DNA of 64,000 nucleotides from Deltaproteobacteria bacterium. Its GTDB lineage: Bacteria > Desulfobacterota > Desulfobulbia > Desulfobulbales > Desulfurivibrionaceae. Positions 44,271 to 53,909 of the stretch are shown in pieces. Made by a program: the position numbers and the translations under genes. Where the stretch lies: positions 1-64,000 of the forward strand of contig DUZU01000004.1 of assembly GCA_013349285.1 (NCBI GenBank), read 5' to 3'. A model generated the notes under the pieces. That model worked only from the letters and a program-made list of their open reading frames with translations. It ran no database searches and had not been told where the DNA came from. Numbering within the stretch: the first letter of the stretch is position 1; every line of letters begins with the position of its first letter.

Positions 44271-47252
44271 TTAATATTTACCAAACTCGGCGTCGTCCAG
44301 AGCAATAACGTCACTCGGCTTCGAAGTCGGCTTTTTAGCTGTTTTTTGTTCGGCAATAGGGGTCTCACCCCAATAAACATCTTTGGCAGGAGCCGGCTTG
44401 GCATGCTGCGACAAAGCAGGTTGCGGCCGGTTCGAATAACCAAGCTGCCGCACTTTAAAATTGCTCATCATATCCTTCATGTGCACTGCCTGGCTGGAAA
44501 GCTCTTCCGCCGCGGCAGCCGACTCCTCGGCGCTGGCCGTGTTTTGCTGGGTTACCTGATCAATCTGGCCCAGGGCCTGATTGGTTTGAGAAATCCCCTG
44601 GGCCTGCTCATTGGAGGCCGCGGCGATCTCACCGACCAGATCGGTGACCTTGGTGACCGAGGCGACGATCTCGGACAACGCCTCGCTGGTTGCTTCCGCT
44701 ATCTTGGTGCCGTTCTCGGTCTTGGCCACGGAACCTTCGATCAGCTCGGCCGTCTCCTTGGCCGCCTTGGCACTGCGGGCCGCAAGGTTACGCACCTCCT
44801 CGGCCACCACGGCAAAGCCCTTGCCGTGCCGACCGGCCCGGGCCGCTTCCACCGCCGCGTTCAAGGCAAGCAGATTGGTCTGAAAGGCGATCTCATCGAT
44901 GACCTTGATGATCTTGGAGATATTCTGGCCGGCCTCGTTGATCTCGCCCATGGCCGACACCATCTGCTGCATCTGACCATTGCCCTTTTCCGCCGCATCC
45001 CGGGTCTGGGTGGCCAATTGATTGGCCTGGGTCGCATTTTCGGCGTTGGTGGTGGTCTGGGAGGCCATCTGGGTCATGGAGCTGGTGATCTCCTCCAAGG
45101 AAGCGGCCTGCTCGGTGGCGCCCTGGCTCAAGGCCTGGCTCGCGTCGGAAACCTGACCTGAACCGGAAGCGATCTGCTCGGTGGCCACCAGGATATCGGA
45201 AATAATCTTGTTAAGATCATCCCCGGTCTTCTTAAGCGAATTGCGGATCGCGTCATCCTCGTCACGGGGATTGGCCTCAAAGGTGAGGTCACCGGCCGCC
45301 AGTTTCTGCAGGGCATGGACCATCTCATTCTGCAGGTTGTCGGCAAAACTGTCCATGGTTTTGGCCATAATGCCGATCTCATCACCCCGATCCATGTTCA
45401 ACCGGCTGTCCAGATGGCCTTTTTCCATTTCCTGCAGCATATGTACGGTCTTATTCACCGGCTGAGTAATGGAACGGGTAATGATCATGGCCACCCCGAT
45501 AATCGCGCCAAGACCAATCACAAAGATAACGCCCATGATCCATTTAAGGGTATGTACCGCGGCAAAGGCCTCGCTCTCGTCGATCTCGGCGATCACCGCC
45601 CAGGTGAGACCGCCAAGGTCAAGGGGAGCAAAAACCGACAGCACCGGATTGTCGTTATAGTCCTGAATTATCCTGGCGCCGGCCCTGCCGGACAAGGCCT
45701 CACGGGCCGCCTCGGTATCGACACTGCCTACCGAAGGATTGGCGAACGAGGCCTTGACCGAGTGGTTGGTGGGGTCTAGAAAAGAATCGGAGCGCATCAG
45801 TTTGTCCGGGCCGACCAGATAAGACTCTCCACTCTGGCCCATGCCGTCCCGCTGCTGCATGATCTTATTGATCGCCCCCAGGGAAACCTGAAGAGCGACA
45901 ACCATTTCCACCCCGTCTTTGCTGACAACCGGCTGGGCGATAAAGGAACAGGGCTCATTGTTACTTGCTGCATAGGGGGCAAAATCGGCCATGCCGTACT
46001 GCTTGGTCTGCAGAACCTTCTTGACCAAAGAACCTAGGTTGGAACTTGCATATTTACCATTAACAAAATTGGTATTGTAATCGGCTTCCTTGGCCACCGT
46101 GTAAAAACAATGCCCATCAGGAGCAATCAAAAAAAGATCATAATAACCATACAGTTTGACATATTTTTCATAGAATGCGGTGCCCGATTCATCAACCGGA
46201 CTGAAGGCCTCGGCCACGTCGATCTCGGTGAGCAGGGCCCATTTGACGCCACTGCCCAGCTCAATGGTGTCCCAGGCGGATAACACGTCATTACCATTGT
46301 AATCCTCAATCACCTTGGCCCCGCTGTTACCGGCAAGGGCGGAACGAACCGCCTCGGTGTCAGCCTTGTTGTTATTCCTGAAAGACGCCTTTACCGAATG
46401 GCTTTCCGGAGCAAGAAAAGAGTCGGAACGCATCAGGAGATCCTGACCAACCACATAGGTTTCCCCGGTCTTACCCAGGCCTTTGCGCTCACCCATGATC
46501 AAATTGATTTGGGCAATGGGCATCTGCATGGCAACATAGCCATTCAACTTGCCGTTGCCATCCCGCATCTGAGCCATCATGAAACCGGCAGGATCACCGC
46601 CCGAAGGCGCATAAGGAGCGATATCGCCAATGGCAATTTCGTCACCGCTCATATTTTTGGCATACTGAAAGGCCTTGCCCATTGCCGAATCACGCAGAAC
46701 ACTGTTGGGAATGTTCATGCCCAGATCTGATTCTTTTTCCGCGCTGTAGACGATGGTGCCGTCCGGGTTGATCAAAAAAAGGTCGTACCAGCCATACTGA
46801 AGATTAATCTCCTTGAGGCGGGAATCATATTTTTTAACAATCGCCTGCCACTGGCCGGAATCAACCTTACCGGCCCCGCTGATCTGGGCCAAGGCATTGA
46901 CTGCATAGGGATCATCCCGTAAAAGGATGAGTTTGCCCCTGATACCGTCGACATATTCCTTAAAACTGACTTTCTTGTTTTCCTGAATTGCCCGAAGTTT
47001 GGCAAAGGCCTCGCTCCTGAGAGTGCCGACTGTCTCCATCAACACGCCCATATCGCCTTTGCGCTCAACAAAAAACTGCTTGATCTGAGCTTGTTTGATC
47101 GCCTGGACCCCGGTGAGCTGATTAAACGCGCCCTGGCTCAAGGCGGCACTGGCCTTGGTAAGTGAGGTGAGGCCGATAATCGCGAACGGAATAATCCCCA
47201 CTCCGAGAAAGGCCAACAACAGTTTTGTCCCCAGCTTCATGTTTTTCAGCAT
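44271..47252 (-). CDS. Methyl-accepting chemotaxis protein with duplicated sensor
   Basis: A 993-residue MCP. TM1 is about 9-31. Two homologous periplasmic Cache-like modules follow: each has a YDLFLI-PDG strand (157 and 372) and a GETYVV/GESYLV...LMRSDSFL...HSVKASF block (262-291 and 475-503). TM2 is about 571-592, then HAMP ([10 protein letters not shown]) and a long MA signalling domain with the hairpin tip [19 protein letters not shown]. The last 16 residues end EFGKY. Residues from about 353 on are close to the whole of the MCP upstream (47434), so module one is an added duplication. Confidence 0.93.
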   Translation of the reverse strand: MLKNMKLGTKLLLAFLGVGIIPFAIIGLTSLTKASAALSQGAFNQLTGVQAIKQAQIKQFFVERKGDMGVLMETVGTLRSEAFAKLRAIQENKKVSFKEYVDGIRGKLILLRDDPYAVNALAQISGAGKVDSGQWQAIVKKYDSRLKEINLQYGWYDLFLINPDGTIVYSAEKESDLGMNIPNSVLRDSAMGKAFQYAKNMSGDEIAIGDIAPYAPSGGDPAGFMMAQMRDGNGKLNGYVAMQMPIAQINLIMGERKGLGKTGETYVVGQDLLMRSDSFLAPESHSVKASFRNNNKADTEAVRSALAGNSGAKVIEDYNGNDVLSAWDTIELGSGVKWALLTEIDVAEAFSPVDESGTAFYEKYVKLYGYYDLFLIAPDGHCFYTVAKEADYNTNFVNGKYASSNLGSLVKKVLQTKQYGMADFAPYAASNNEPCSFIAQPVVSKDGVEMVVALQVSLGAINKIMQQRDGMGQSGESYLVGPDKLMRSDSFLDPTNHSVKASFANPSVGSVDTEAAREALSGRAGARIIQDYNDNPVLSVFAPLDLGGLTWAVIAEIDESEAFAAVHTLKWIMGVIFVIGLGAIIGVAMIITRSITQPVNKTVHMLQEMEKGHLDSRLNMDRGDEIGIMAKTMDSFADNLQNEMVHALQKLAAGDLTFEANPRDEDDAIRNSLKKTGDDLNKIISDILVATEQIASGSGQVSDASQALSQGATEQAASLEEITSSMTQMASQTTTNAENATQANQLATQTRDAAEKGNGQMQQMVSAMGEINEAGQNISKIIKVIDEIAFQTNLLALNAAVEAARAGRHGKGFAVVAEEVRNLAARSAKAAKETAELIEGSVAKTENGTKIAEATSEALSEIVASVTKVTDLVGEIAAASNEQAQGISQTNQALGQIDQVTQQNTASAEESAAAAEELSSQAVHMKDMMSNFKVRQLGYSNRPQPALSQHAKPAPAKDVYWGETPIAEQKTAKKPTSKPSDVIALDDAEFGKY

Positions 47253-47381
47253 AACAAGCCCTCCATCTCAGATAATTTTGTTGATTTATTCCCGCTCCCC
47301 CAAGCGTATGGCACCACACCACATCAACAAAACAGTTAAAGTCGCCCCAACCCCGGGGCCGTACAAGAAAAAAAGCAACAA

Positions 47382-47421
47382 CATCTTGGGAAAACGGGCG
47401 ATCTGCCGATTTCCCAAGATG
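47382..47421 (-). terminator. Hairpin between the two MCP genes
   Basis: CATCTTGGGAAA (47382-47393) and TTTCCCAAGATG (47410-47421) form a perfect 12-bp stem; the loop itself contains a short GGC/GCC pairing. On the minus strand a CTTTTTTTC run follows within about 11 bases. It begins 12 bases after the MCP stop. Confidence 0.7.
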
Positions 47422-47433
47422 ACCAGCTAATTG

Positions 47434-49647
47434 TTAATATTTACCAAACTCCGAGTCATCCAGCGCAATGACATCACTGGGTTTATGGGCTTTTACCTTT
47501 TCCTTTTTCGCCACCGGCGTTGCCGAACCATGGGCCGCTCCCCAAGAGCCCTGGGCCGGAGCGGCTGGTTTGGCGTAAGCCGCATGATGGGTCAAGGCGG
47601 GCTGGACATTAGACCGCATCCCACCGCCACGAACCTTGAACTTAGCCATCATATCTTTCATGTGCACCGCCTGGCTGGAAAGCTCTTCCGCGGCCGCGGC
47701 CGACTCCTCGGCACTGGCCGTGTTCTGCTGGGTTACCTGATCAATCTGGCCCAGAGCCTGGTTGGTCTGGGAAATCCCCTGGGCCTGCTCATTGGAGGCG
47801 GCGGCGATCTCACCTACCAGGTCGGTCACCTTGGTCACCGAACCTACGATCTCGGCCAGGGCCTCGCTGGTCAACTGAGCGATCTTGGTGCCGTTTGTGG
47901 TCTTGGCCACCGAGCTTTCTATCAATTCCGCGGTCTCCTTGGCCGCCTTGGCGCTACGGGCCGCAAGGTTGCGCACCTCTTCGGCCACCACGGCAAAACC
48001 CTTGCCGTGCCGGCCGGCCCGAGCCGCTTCCACCGCGGCGTTTAAGGCCAACAGGTTGGTCTGGAAGGCGATCTCATCAATGACCTTGATAATCTTGGAG
48101 ATACTCTGGCCGGCTTCGTTGATCTCGCCCATGGCCGCCACCATCTGCTGCATCTGGCCATTGCCTTTTTCCGCCGCGTCCCGGGTCTGGGTGGCCAACT
48201 GATTGGCCTGGGTCGCATTTTCGGCGTTGGTGGTGGTCTGGGAGGCCATCTCGGTCATGGAACTGGTGATCTCTTCCAAAGAAGCGGCCTGCTCGGTGGC
48301 ACCCTGGCTCAGGGCCTGGCTCGCATCGGAAACCTGACCGGAGCCGGAAGCAATCTGCTCGGTGGCCACCAGGATTTCAGATATAACCATATTGAGATCA
48401 TCACCGGTTTTCTTTAACGAATTTCTGATCGCGTCCTTATCATCATAGGGGGTGGCTTCAAAGGTGAGATCACCGGCCGCCAGTTTCTGCAGGGCATGCA
48501 CCATCTCATTCTGCAGACTGTCGGCAAATTCATCCATGGTTTTGGCCATAATGCCGATCTCATCTTCCCGATCCATGTGCAAACGGTTATCAAGATGGCC
48601 CTTGGCCATCTCATCCAGCATATGCACGGTCTTATTCACCGGCTGGGTTATGGAGCGGGTAATCATCAACGCAACCGCGATAATGGCGGTCAGGCCGATC
48701 ACAAAAATAACCCCCATAATCCACTGCAGGGTTTTGACGGAGGCAAAGGCCTCGGCCTCATCAATCTCGGCGATAACCGCCCAGGTCAACCCATCGAGTT
48801 TAATCGGCGCATACACGGAAAGAACCGGGTTATCATTATAATCCTGAATAATCTTGGCGCCGGAACGACCGGCAAGGGCCTCGCGGGCCGCCTCGGTATC
48901 GACACTGCCTGCCGACGGATTGGCGAATGAAGCCTTTACCGAGTGGTTGGTGGGGTCTAGAAAGGAATCGGAGCGCATCAACTTGTCCGGGCCGACCAGA
49001 TAAGACTCTCCGCTCTGGCCCATGCCGTCGCGTTGCTGCATTACTTTATTAATCGCCTCAAGAGACAGCTGCAGAGCAATTATCTGCTGCACCTTCCCAT
49101 CCTGCACAGCAGGAATGGCAATAAAAGAGGCCGGTTCACCGTTGCTCGGCGCATAGGGCGCAAAATCGGCCATGCCGTATTCCCTGGTCTGGAGAACCTT
49201 GCGGACCAGCTTCCCGAGGTTGGAGTCGGCATACTTGCCGTTAACCATGTTGGTTTTATAATCCGCCTCCTTGGCCACCGTATAATAAACATTGCCGTTC
49301 GGCTCAATCAGGAAAAGATCATAGTAGCCATATTCCTTAATGTAGTTGGTGAAATAGTTATCCATTTCCTCATCAACATTTGTGGACATGGCCCCTTCAC
49401 TGCTTCCCTTATCCAGGGCCGCTACGGTCTGAGCCAACACATTCATATCTCCCTGCCGTTCGGCAAAAAACTGCAGAATCTGGCCTTTCTTGATAGCCTG
49501 CACCGCGGTAAGCTGGTTAAAGGCCGACGCCTCCAAGGCCGTGCTCGCCTTGTTCAACGAGGTCAAACCGATGACGGCAAAGGGAAGTATTCCCACGGAC
49601 AAAAAGGCTAATAACAACTTTGTTCCAAGCTTCATTTTTTTTAACAT
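47434..49647 (-). CDS. Methyl-accepting chemotaxis protein, single sensor module
   Basis: A 737-residue MCP. TM1 is about 9-31, one Cache-like module (about 90-300) contains [10 protein letters not shown] and [18 protein letters not shown], and TM2 is about 309-330. HAMP and MA domains follow with the same tip motif [19 protein letters not shown]. The C-terminus [16 protein letters not shown] is almost identical to that of the longer MCP. GAGG about 9 bases before the ATG is the Shine-Dalgarno. It follows cheA by about 220 bases. Confidence 0.93.
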   Translation of the reverse strand: MLKKMKLGTKLLLAFLSVGILPFAVIGLTSLNKASTALEASAFNQLTAVQAIKKGQILQFFAERQGDMNVLAQTVAALDKGSSEGAMSTNVDEEMDNYFTNYIKEYGYYDLFLIEPNGNVYYTVAKEADYKTNMVNGKYADSNLGKLVRKVLQTREYGMADFAPYAPSNGEPASFIAIPAVQDGKVQQIIALQLSLEAINKVMQQRDGMGQSGESYLVGPDKLMRSDSFLDPTNHSVKASFANPSAGSVDTEAAREALAGRSGAKIIQDYNDNPVLSVYAPIKLDGLTWAVIAEIDEAEAFASVKTLQWIMGVIFVIGLTAIIAVALMITRSITQPVNKTVHMLDEMAKGHLDNRLHMDREDEIGIMAKTMDEFADSLQNEMVHALQKLAAGDLTFEATPYDDKDAIRNSLKKTGDDLNMVISEILVATEQIASGSGQVSDASQALSQGATEQAASLEEITSSMTEMASQTTTNAENATQANQLATQTRDAAEKGNGQMQQMVAAMGEINEAGQSISKIIKVIDEIAFQTNLLALNAAVEAARAGRHGKGFAVVAEEVRNLAARSAKAAKETAELIESSVAKTTNGTKIAQLTSEALAEIVGSVTKVTDLVGEIAAASNEQAQGISQTNQALGQIDQVTQQNTASAEESAAAAEELSSQAVHMKDMMAKFKVRGGGMRSNVQPALTHHAAYAKPAAPAQGSWGAAHGSATPVAKKEKVKAHKPSDVIALDDSEFGKY

Positions 49648-49866
49648 TTCAACATCCTCTAATCATTTAGTTTCCAAGATGGCCATGTTTCTTCGTCATC
49701 AAGGCCTACCGCTTTTGTTTCTTTATTGCTCAATAAGCAAAATATAATCCCAACCCTAATCAAATCTCAGCCAAGGCAAATCACTATCTTGCCCGAGCGT
49801 TATGCCTTTGGAGATATACATCAAGTTAAAACATGATGCTTTTTATTGTTAGTGAACCCATCTAGT
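49648..49866 (-). other. Gap between cheA and the first MCP gene
   Basis: About 220 bases. TTGCT-CAATA-AGCAA near 49725-49740 could form a weak hairpin. No sigma-54 or clear sigma-28 box was seen on the minus strand. It may carry an internal promoter for the MCPs. Confidence 0.35.
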
Positions 49867-52188
49867 CTAATTGACCTGGGATATCTCGCCAAGATTCTGA
49901 ACATCGAGAATCAGGCAGACTTCGCCGTCACCCATGATGGTGCAGCCGGATACGCCACCGCCGGCATTGCCGACCTTAGTTATATAATTTGACAAACCCT
50001 TGATAACCGTCTGCTGTTGCCCCAGCATCTCATCGACAAAAAGACAAAAATTACTATCCTTGGTCTCAAGGACAATCAAAATTCCCTGGTCAAGGTTGGT
50101 GTAATCCGCGCGAATATTGTGCAGTTCATGCAAACGGATAACCGGCAACAGATGTTCACGAACCCGAACCAACTCCTGACCGTCGGGCGAAACGGTGATT
50201 TGCTCGGCCCTGGGTTGAAACGACTCCCTAATCGAAAGCAACGGCACAATATAACGGGACTTACCGGTCCGAATCAGCATCCCCTCGATAATGGCCATGG
50301 TGAGCGGAATGCGCAGCACGATGGACGTGCCTTTGCCGAACTTGCTGTGAATATCTATTTTGCCGTTAATCTTATTGAGATTCTGCCGGACAACGTCCAT
50401 GCCGACCCCGCGTCCCGAAACATCAGTGATCTGATCAGCCGTAGAAAAGCCGGGGAGAAAAACCATATTAAAGACTTCGGAATCTTTCATCTGACTGCCG
50501 TCATCGTCGATAATGCCGCGCTCGCGGGCCTTGGCAATGATTCGTTCCCGACTGAGCCCTCGGCCGTCATCGGTAATGGTGATCTGCACATTACCCTCTT
50601 CATGGCTGGCCGAAAGCCGGACAATACCGATTTCACTCTTCCCGGCGGCAACCCGCTCCTCCGGCCCCTCAAGGCCGTGGTCCATTGAGTTGCGGATAAG
50701 ATGAACCAAGGGATCGGTAATCAACTCGATAACGGTTTTATCAACCTCGGTTTCTTCACCGACCAACTGAAAATCAACCTTTTTGGCTGATTTTTTGGCA
50801 AGATCATGCACCAATCTCGTCATCCGCCGGAACAATCCGGACACCGGAATCATCCGGATAACCATGGCCATTTCCTGCAACTCACGGACGATCTTGCCCA
50901 TATGCTGCCCGGCCTTATGAAAATTGTCCAGCTCAAGCCCCTTCAAATCAGGACTGTGAATAAGCATGTTCTCGGCGATAACCATTTCACCGATCAGATT
51001 AATCAAGGAATCGAGCTTATCCAGATCAACCCGGATATCCTGTCTGGCCCTGGCCACAACCGGGGCTTTACTTTGAAGCGGCGGCACGGCTTGAGGAGGA
51101 GCTGATCGTGATTTTTTTTGAACCGCGAGCGCCTCATGCACCTCTTGGTCGGTGGTGACCCCTTTTTCAACCAGAATTTGCCCCAAGGGCTTCTGTTGCT
51201 CCTCCAGGGCTTTATCCAAGTCATCCTCAGTAACAACACCCTTTTCCACCAGAATATCACCCAACCTTGCCGGCCGATGATGGGTGATATCACGCTGCTG
51301 CTCCTTGGGCATAAGGTCGGTCAGCAACTCAAGATAAAGAGCCAGACTTTCAATCTTACCCTTGCCGCCGTCCATGATCGCGGCAAGGGTAGTCTTAAGG
51401 ACGTCAATAAGCGAGAGGATGGTTTCCGCCACTTTTTCCCGATCAAGCTCACCGCCGGACCGCACCGCATCGAGCACGGTTTCCATGCCGTGACTCAACA
51501 ACTCCAAATCCTTGTAACCGAGAAATCCGCAGTTACCTTTAAAGCTGTGGATACTGCGAAAAATTTTCGCCAATAGATCGCTATCATCCTGGCTCTTGAC
51601 CCATTGCAGAAGATCCGCCTCAACTTCCTGGACAAGCTCGTCCGCCTCCTGCATGAAATGGTGGACCGTCTCCGGGGTAACCAGCTGCTCGGGCGAGAGG
51701 TCAAGATCAAGGGTAATGGCCGACTCCGCAGGTTGCGCTTCCATTTCCACTGGCTCACCGGCAAGAGCCCGCTCGATTTTCTTGATCAACTTCTCTGATT
51801 TTTCCGCCATCCCATGGTCATCAAAATTCTCTTCGACATAATCAAGAGCCTCTTTGGTGAAATCAACGGCGGCACACAAGAGATCAACATGGGAGGGAAT
51901 AATCTGAATATCACCGGTCCGCAGCCGATCCAAAAGATTCTCGGCACTGTGAGCGCTGTGAACAATCGAATCAAACTCAAGAAATCCCGCGCCGCCCTTT
52001 AAAGAATGAAACAGACGAAAGATGCCATGCAGGGTCTGCACGTTTTCATCGGCGGTCTGAGAAACGCCGTCTTCACAGAGCTTACTCAGACTAAGGATTT
52101 CCGGTTCCAGATCATCGAGCAGATCCCGGACTTCATTAATGAATTCCAATATAATTTCAGTCTGTTCAGAAGATGTTTGGCTACTCAT
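49867..52188 (-). CDS. cheA: CheA histidine kinase with two Hpt domains and tandem MshEN-like motifs
   Basis: A 773-residue CheA. Hpt1 has LFHSLKGGAGFL with His61; Hpt2 has IRSIHSFKGNCGF-type sequence with His214. Where the P2 domain would be, residues 308-357 hold two consecutive repeats of the RLG-DILVEKG...LDKALEEQ type. Then come the dimerisation domain (about 385-445), the ATPase (N-box RNSMDHG at 499-505, G1 DDGRG, G2 GRGVGMDVV) and the CheW-like domain (640-770). Both phospho-histidines are intact. It lacks a recognisable CheY-binding P2. It lies downstream of the double-Hpt receiver protein. Confidence 0.93.
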   Translation of the reverse strand: MSSQTSSEQTEIILEFINEVRDLLDDLEPEILSLSKLCEDGVSQTADENVQTLHGIFRLFHSLKGGAGFLEFDSIVHSAHSAENLLDRLRTGDIQIIPSHVDLLCAAVDFTKEALDYVEENFDDHGMAEKSEKLIKKIERALAGEPVEMEAQPAESAITLDLDLSPEQLVTPETVHHFMQEADELVQEVEADLLQWVKSQDDSDLLAKIFRSIHSFKGNCGFLGYKDLELLSHGMETVLDAVRSGGELDREKVAETILSLIDVLKTTLAAIMDGGKGKIESLALYLELLTDLMPKEQQRDITHHRPARLGDILVEKGVVTEDDLDKALEEQQKPLGQILVEKGVTTDQEVHEALAVQKKSRSAPPQAVPPLQSKAPVVARARQDIRVDLDKLDSLINLIGEMVIAENMLIHSPDLKGLELDNFHKAGQHMGKIVRELQEMAMVIRMIPVSGLFRRMTRLVHDLAKKSAKKVDFQLVGEETEVDKTVIELITDPLVHLIRNSMDHGLEGPEERVAAGKSEIGIVRLSASHEEGNVQITITDDGRGLSRERIIAKARERGIIDDDGSQMKDSEVFNMVFLPGFSTADQITDVSGRGVGMDVVRQNLNKINGKIDIHSKFGKGTSIVLRIPLTMAIIEGMLIRTGKSRYIVPLLSIRESFQPRAEQITVSPDGQELVRVREHLLPVIRLHELHNIRADYTNLDQGILIVLETKDSNFCLFVDEMLGQQQTVIKGLSNYITKVGNAGGGVSGCTIMGDGEVCLILDVQNLGEISQVN

Positions 52189-52284
52189 AACTATTCTTAA
52201 TCCGATTAAGTAAAGCTTTTCATGCCCGAGGAAATATTACCGAATATTTTTATCAAGATGCGGCTATACAAGACAAAGGTGAAA

Positions 52285-53577
52285 TTACACCGCCTGAAAC
52301 GAGATAATAAGTTCGTTGAGTTTATCAAGTTGCAGGGGTTTACTGAGATAGGCATCGCAAAAGCCTGCTGCCAGCAATTCATCCTTGATCTTATCATCGG
52401 TAAGCGCGGTGGTCATGACAACCTTACAGGGGGTATCAACGTGGAGCTCTTTTTCAAGGCGTCTGATCTCTTTTGCAACTTCACGTCCGTCTAATCCCGG
52501 CATCATGATATCCAGACAAACCAGCCGATAAGGCCTTTTTTCGGTCAAGGCCGTTTTGAACGCCAACACGGCTTCATAGCCGTCAACGGCTGAATGACTG
52601 GTGCCGTACGGCGCCAAAAACTCTTCAAGTAAATAGCGGCTGACGAATTCATCCTCGACAATTAAAATCTTCAGCCCTTCAACTTTTTTGGCAGCACCCA
52701 CCCCCGGCCCCTTGGCACTTTGCGCATGGGCCGCATCATCAAGAGAGACGGCCCAGTCCTGCAACTGGCCGACTATATCGGCCAGTTTGTTTTGGTGGCT
52801 GACATCGGCGGGATTATTGAGATCCAGGGTGAATCGCATAAGCTCATTTGCTTGAAGAATCAAGTCCAGAGCTTCATCATTAATAAGGGCAAAACCTTGT
52901 TTAACCGCGTTAACCGCCGACTCGACCTGATAACAGAAGTCGGCCAATTGCTCATACTCATACATGGTGGCCGACCCCTGTATGGTATGAATCGTCCGGT
53001 ATAATTTATTAATAAGCTTGGCTTCGTTATGATCCGCGCGTAACTCGGCAACGATAGAGTTAATCGAATCGAACAACTCCTCAACCTCGGCCAAAAAATC
53101 GGCTGGTATGGCCTGCGGAGAAGGAGTTCGACCAACCGATTGATCCGCGACCTGCCCGGCTGTTGCCAAAGATGCCGCTTTTTCCGGCTCCGACACTGTC
53201 GGCTTACCGGTGACCACGGCGGAAAGCTGAGCCAATAAAGCCTGCGTCTCGGCACTATCAAACTCTGCTTGCGGATCTTCAACATCAATGAGCCGCAGGA
53301 TTTGATCCCTGGCCTGAAGAACCAAATCCATCAGTTCATCGGAAAATGTAATCTTGCCCTGCCTGACCGTATCAATAGCGGTTTCCACCCGGTGGGTAAA
53401 ATCGGAGACATGGGAAAAGCCAAACATGGCGCCTGACCCTTTTATCGTATGAAAATCACGAAACAGTCGATTCAGCAATTCGCTGTCAGTGGGATCTTTG
53501 CCCAACTCAAGAAGCGCCTCCTCAATGTCGTCAAGAAGGTCATACGCCTCCTCTTTAAAGATATCGGTTTCCATCAT
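52285..53577 (-). CDS. Double-Hpt protein with C-terminal receiver
   Basis: A 430-residue cytoplasmic relay protein. Hpt1 has FHTIKGSGAMF with His43. Hpt2 has IHTIQGSATMY with His197; here the Lys after HTI is Gln, so activity may differ. A low-complexity linker precedes the receiver, which has IVEDEFVSR and phospho-Asp356 in CLDIMMPGLDG, and YLSKPLQ. No kinase or output domain. It probably shuttles phosphate among CheA and the EDEFVSR-type receivers. First gene of the chemotaxis cluster; no clear Shine-Dalgarno. Confidence 0.85.
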   Translation of the reverse strand: MMETDIFKEEAYDLLDDIEEALLELGKDPTDSELLNRLFRDFHTIKGSGAMFGFSHVSDFTHRVETAIDTVRQGKITFSDELMDLVLQARDQILRLIDVEDPQAEFDSAETQALLAQLSAVVTGKPTVSEPEKAASLATAGQVADQSVGRTPSPQAIPADFLAEVEELFDSINSIVAELRADHNEAKLINKLYRTIHTIQGSATMYEYEQLADFCYQVESAVNAVKQGFALINDEALDLILQANELMRFTLDLNNPADVSHQNKLADIVGQLQDWAVSLDDAAHAQSAKGPGVGAAKKVEGLKILIVEDEFVSRYLLEEFLAPYGTSHSAVDGYEAVLAFKTALTEKRPYRLVCLDIMMPGLDGREVAKEIRRLEKELHVDTPCKVVMTTALTDDKIKDELLAAGFCDAYLSKPLQLDKLNELIISFQAV

Positions 53578-53848
53578 TTTTTTTTAATTTTCCATAGTCA
53601 CGTTAAAAAACAGCCGCGCCACTGTGAAGCAGGCAGCAGCGTCTTTATTATTATAGACCAATAAGATTGCGGATAATTATCAATATAAAAATTTTACGCA
53701 TACCTTGGTCGGTTTTTCCAGCGAAATATATTTATTTTTTTATTTAAAAAACTTTATAACCTTCTGTTTTTTTTGATAAGATTCATATAAGGTTATAACA
53801 TAATATATTATATCGTTAATTTTCTCATACTTACATCGTAACTCGCAA
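53578..53848. other. Divergent intergenic region of the chemotaxis cluster
   Basis: AT-rich, about 270 bases, between the double-Hpt gene (minus) and the leader of the hybrid kinase (plus). It must contain promoters for both. No consensus sigma-54, sigma-28 or sigma-70 pair is convincing. Confidence 0.4.
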
Positions 53849-53888
53849 CCGGAAAGACTGCCCCTGACACCATCAGGAGTCTTCCCGG
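53849..53888 (+). promoter_or_regulatory. Leader hairpin before the hybrid kinase gene
   Basis: CCGGAAAGACT (53849-53859) pairs with AGTCTTCCCGG (53878-53888) and CCTGA (53863-53867) with TCAGG (53873-53877), around a 5-base loop with a small bulge. An A-run and the ATG at 53910 follow within 22 bases. It could be an attenuator or mRNA-stabilising element; no known riboswitch class is matched. Confidence 0.5.
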
Positions 53889-53909
53889 CAAAAAAACAGG
53901 CACCGTGCG

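Noticed and set aside
44346-45161. 271-codon ORF antisense to the MCP signalling domain
   Set aside because: Mirrors the repetitive coiled-coil codons of the MCP; a similar antisense frame appears in the paralogue, as expected for a shadow.
47330-47350. TGGCAC near 47319 as a sigma-54 box
   Set aside because: No TTGC at the required spacing on the same strand.
53612-53640. GCCACTGTGAAG box resembling part of a cobalamin riboswitch
   Set aside because: The other conserved blocks (GGGAA...GGTG, AATCC) are absent and the downstream gene has no link to cobalamin.
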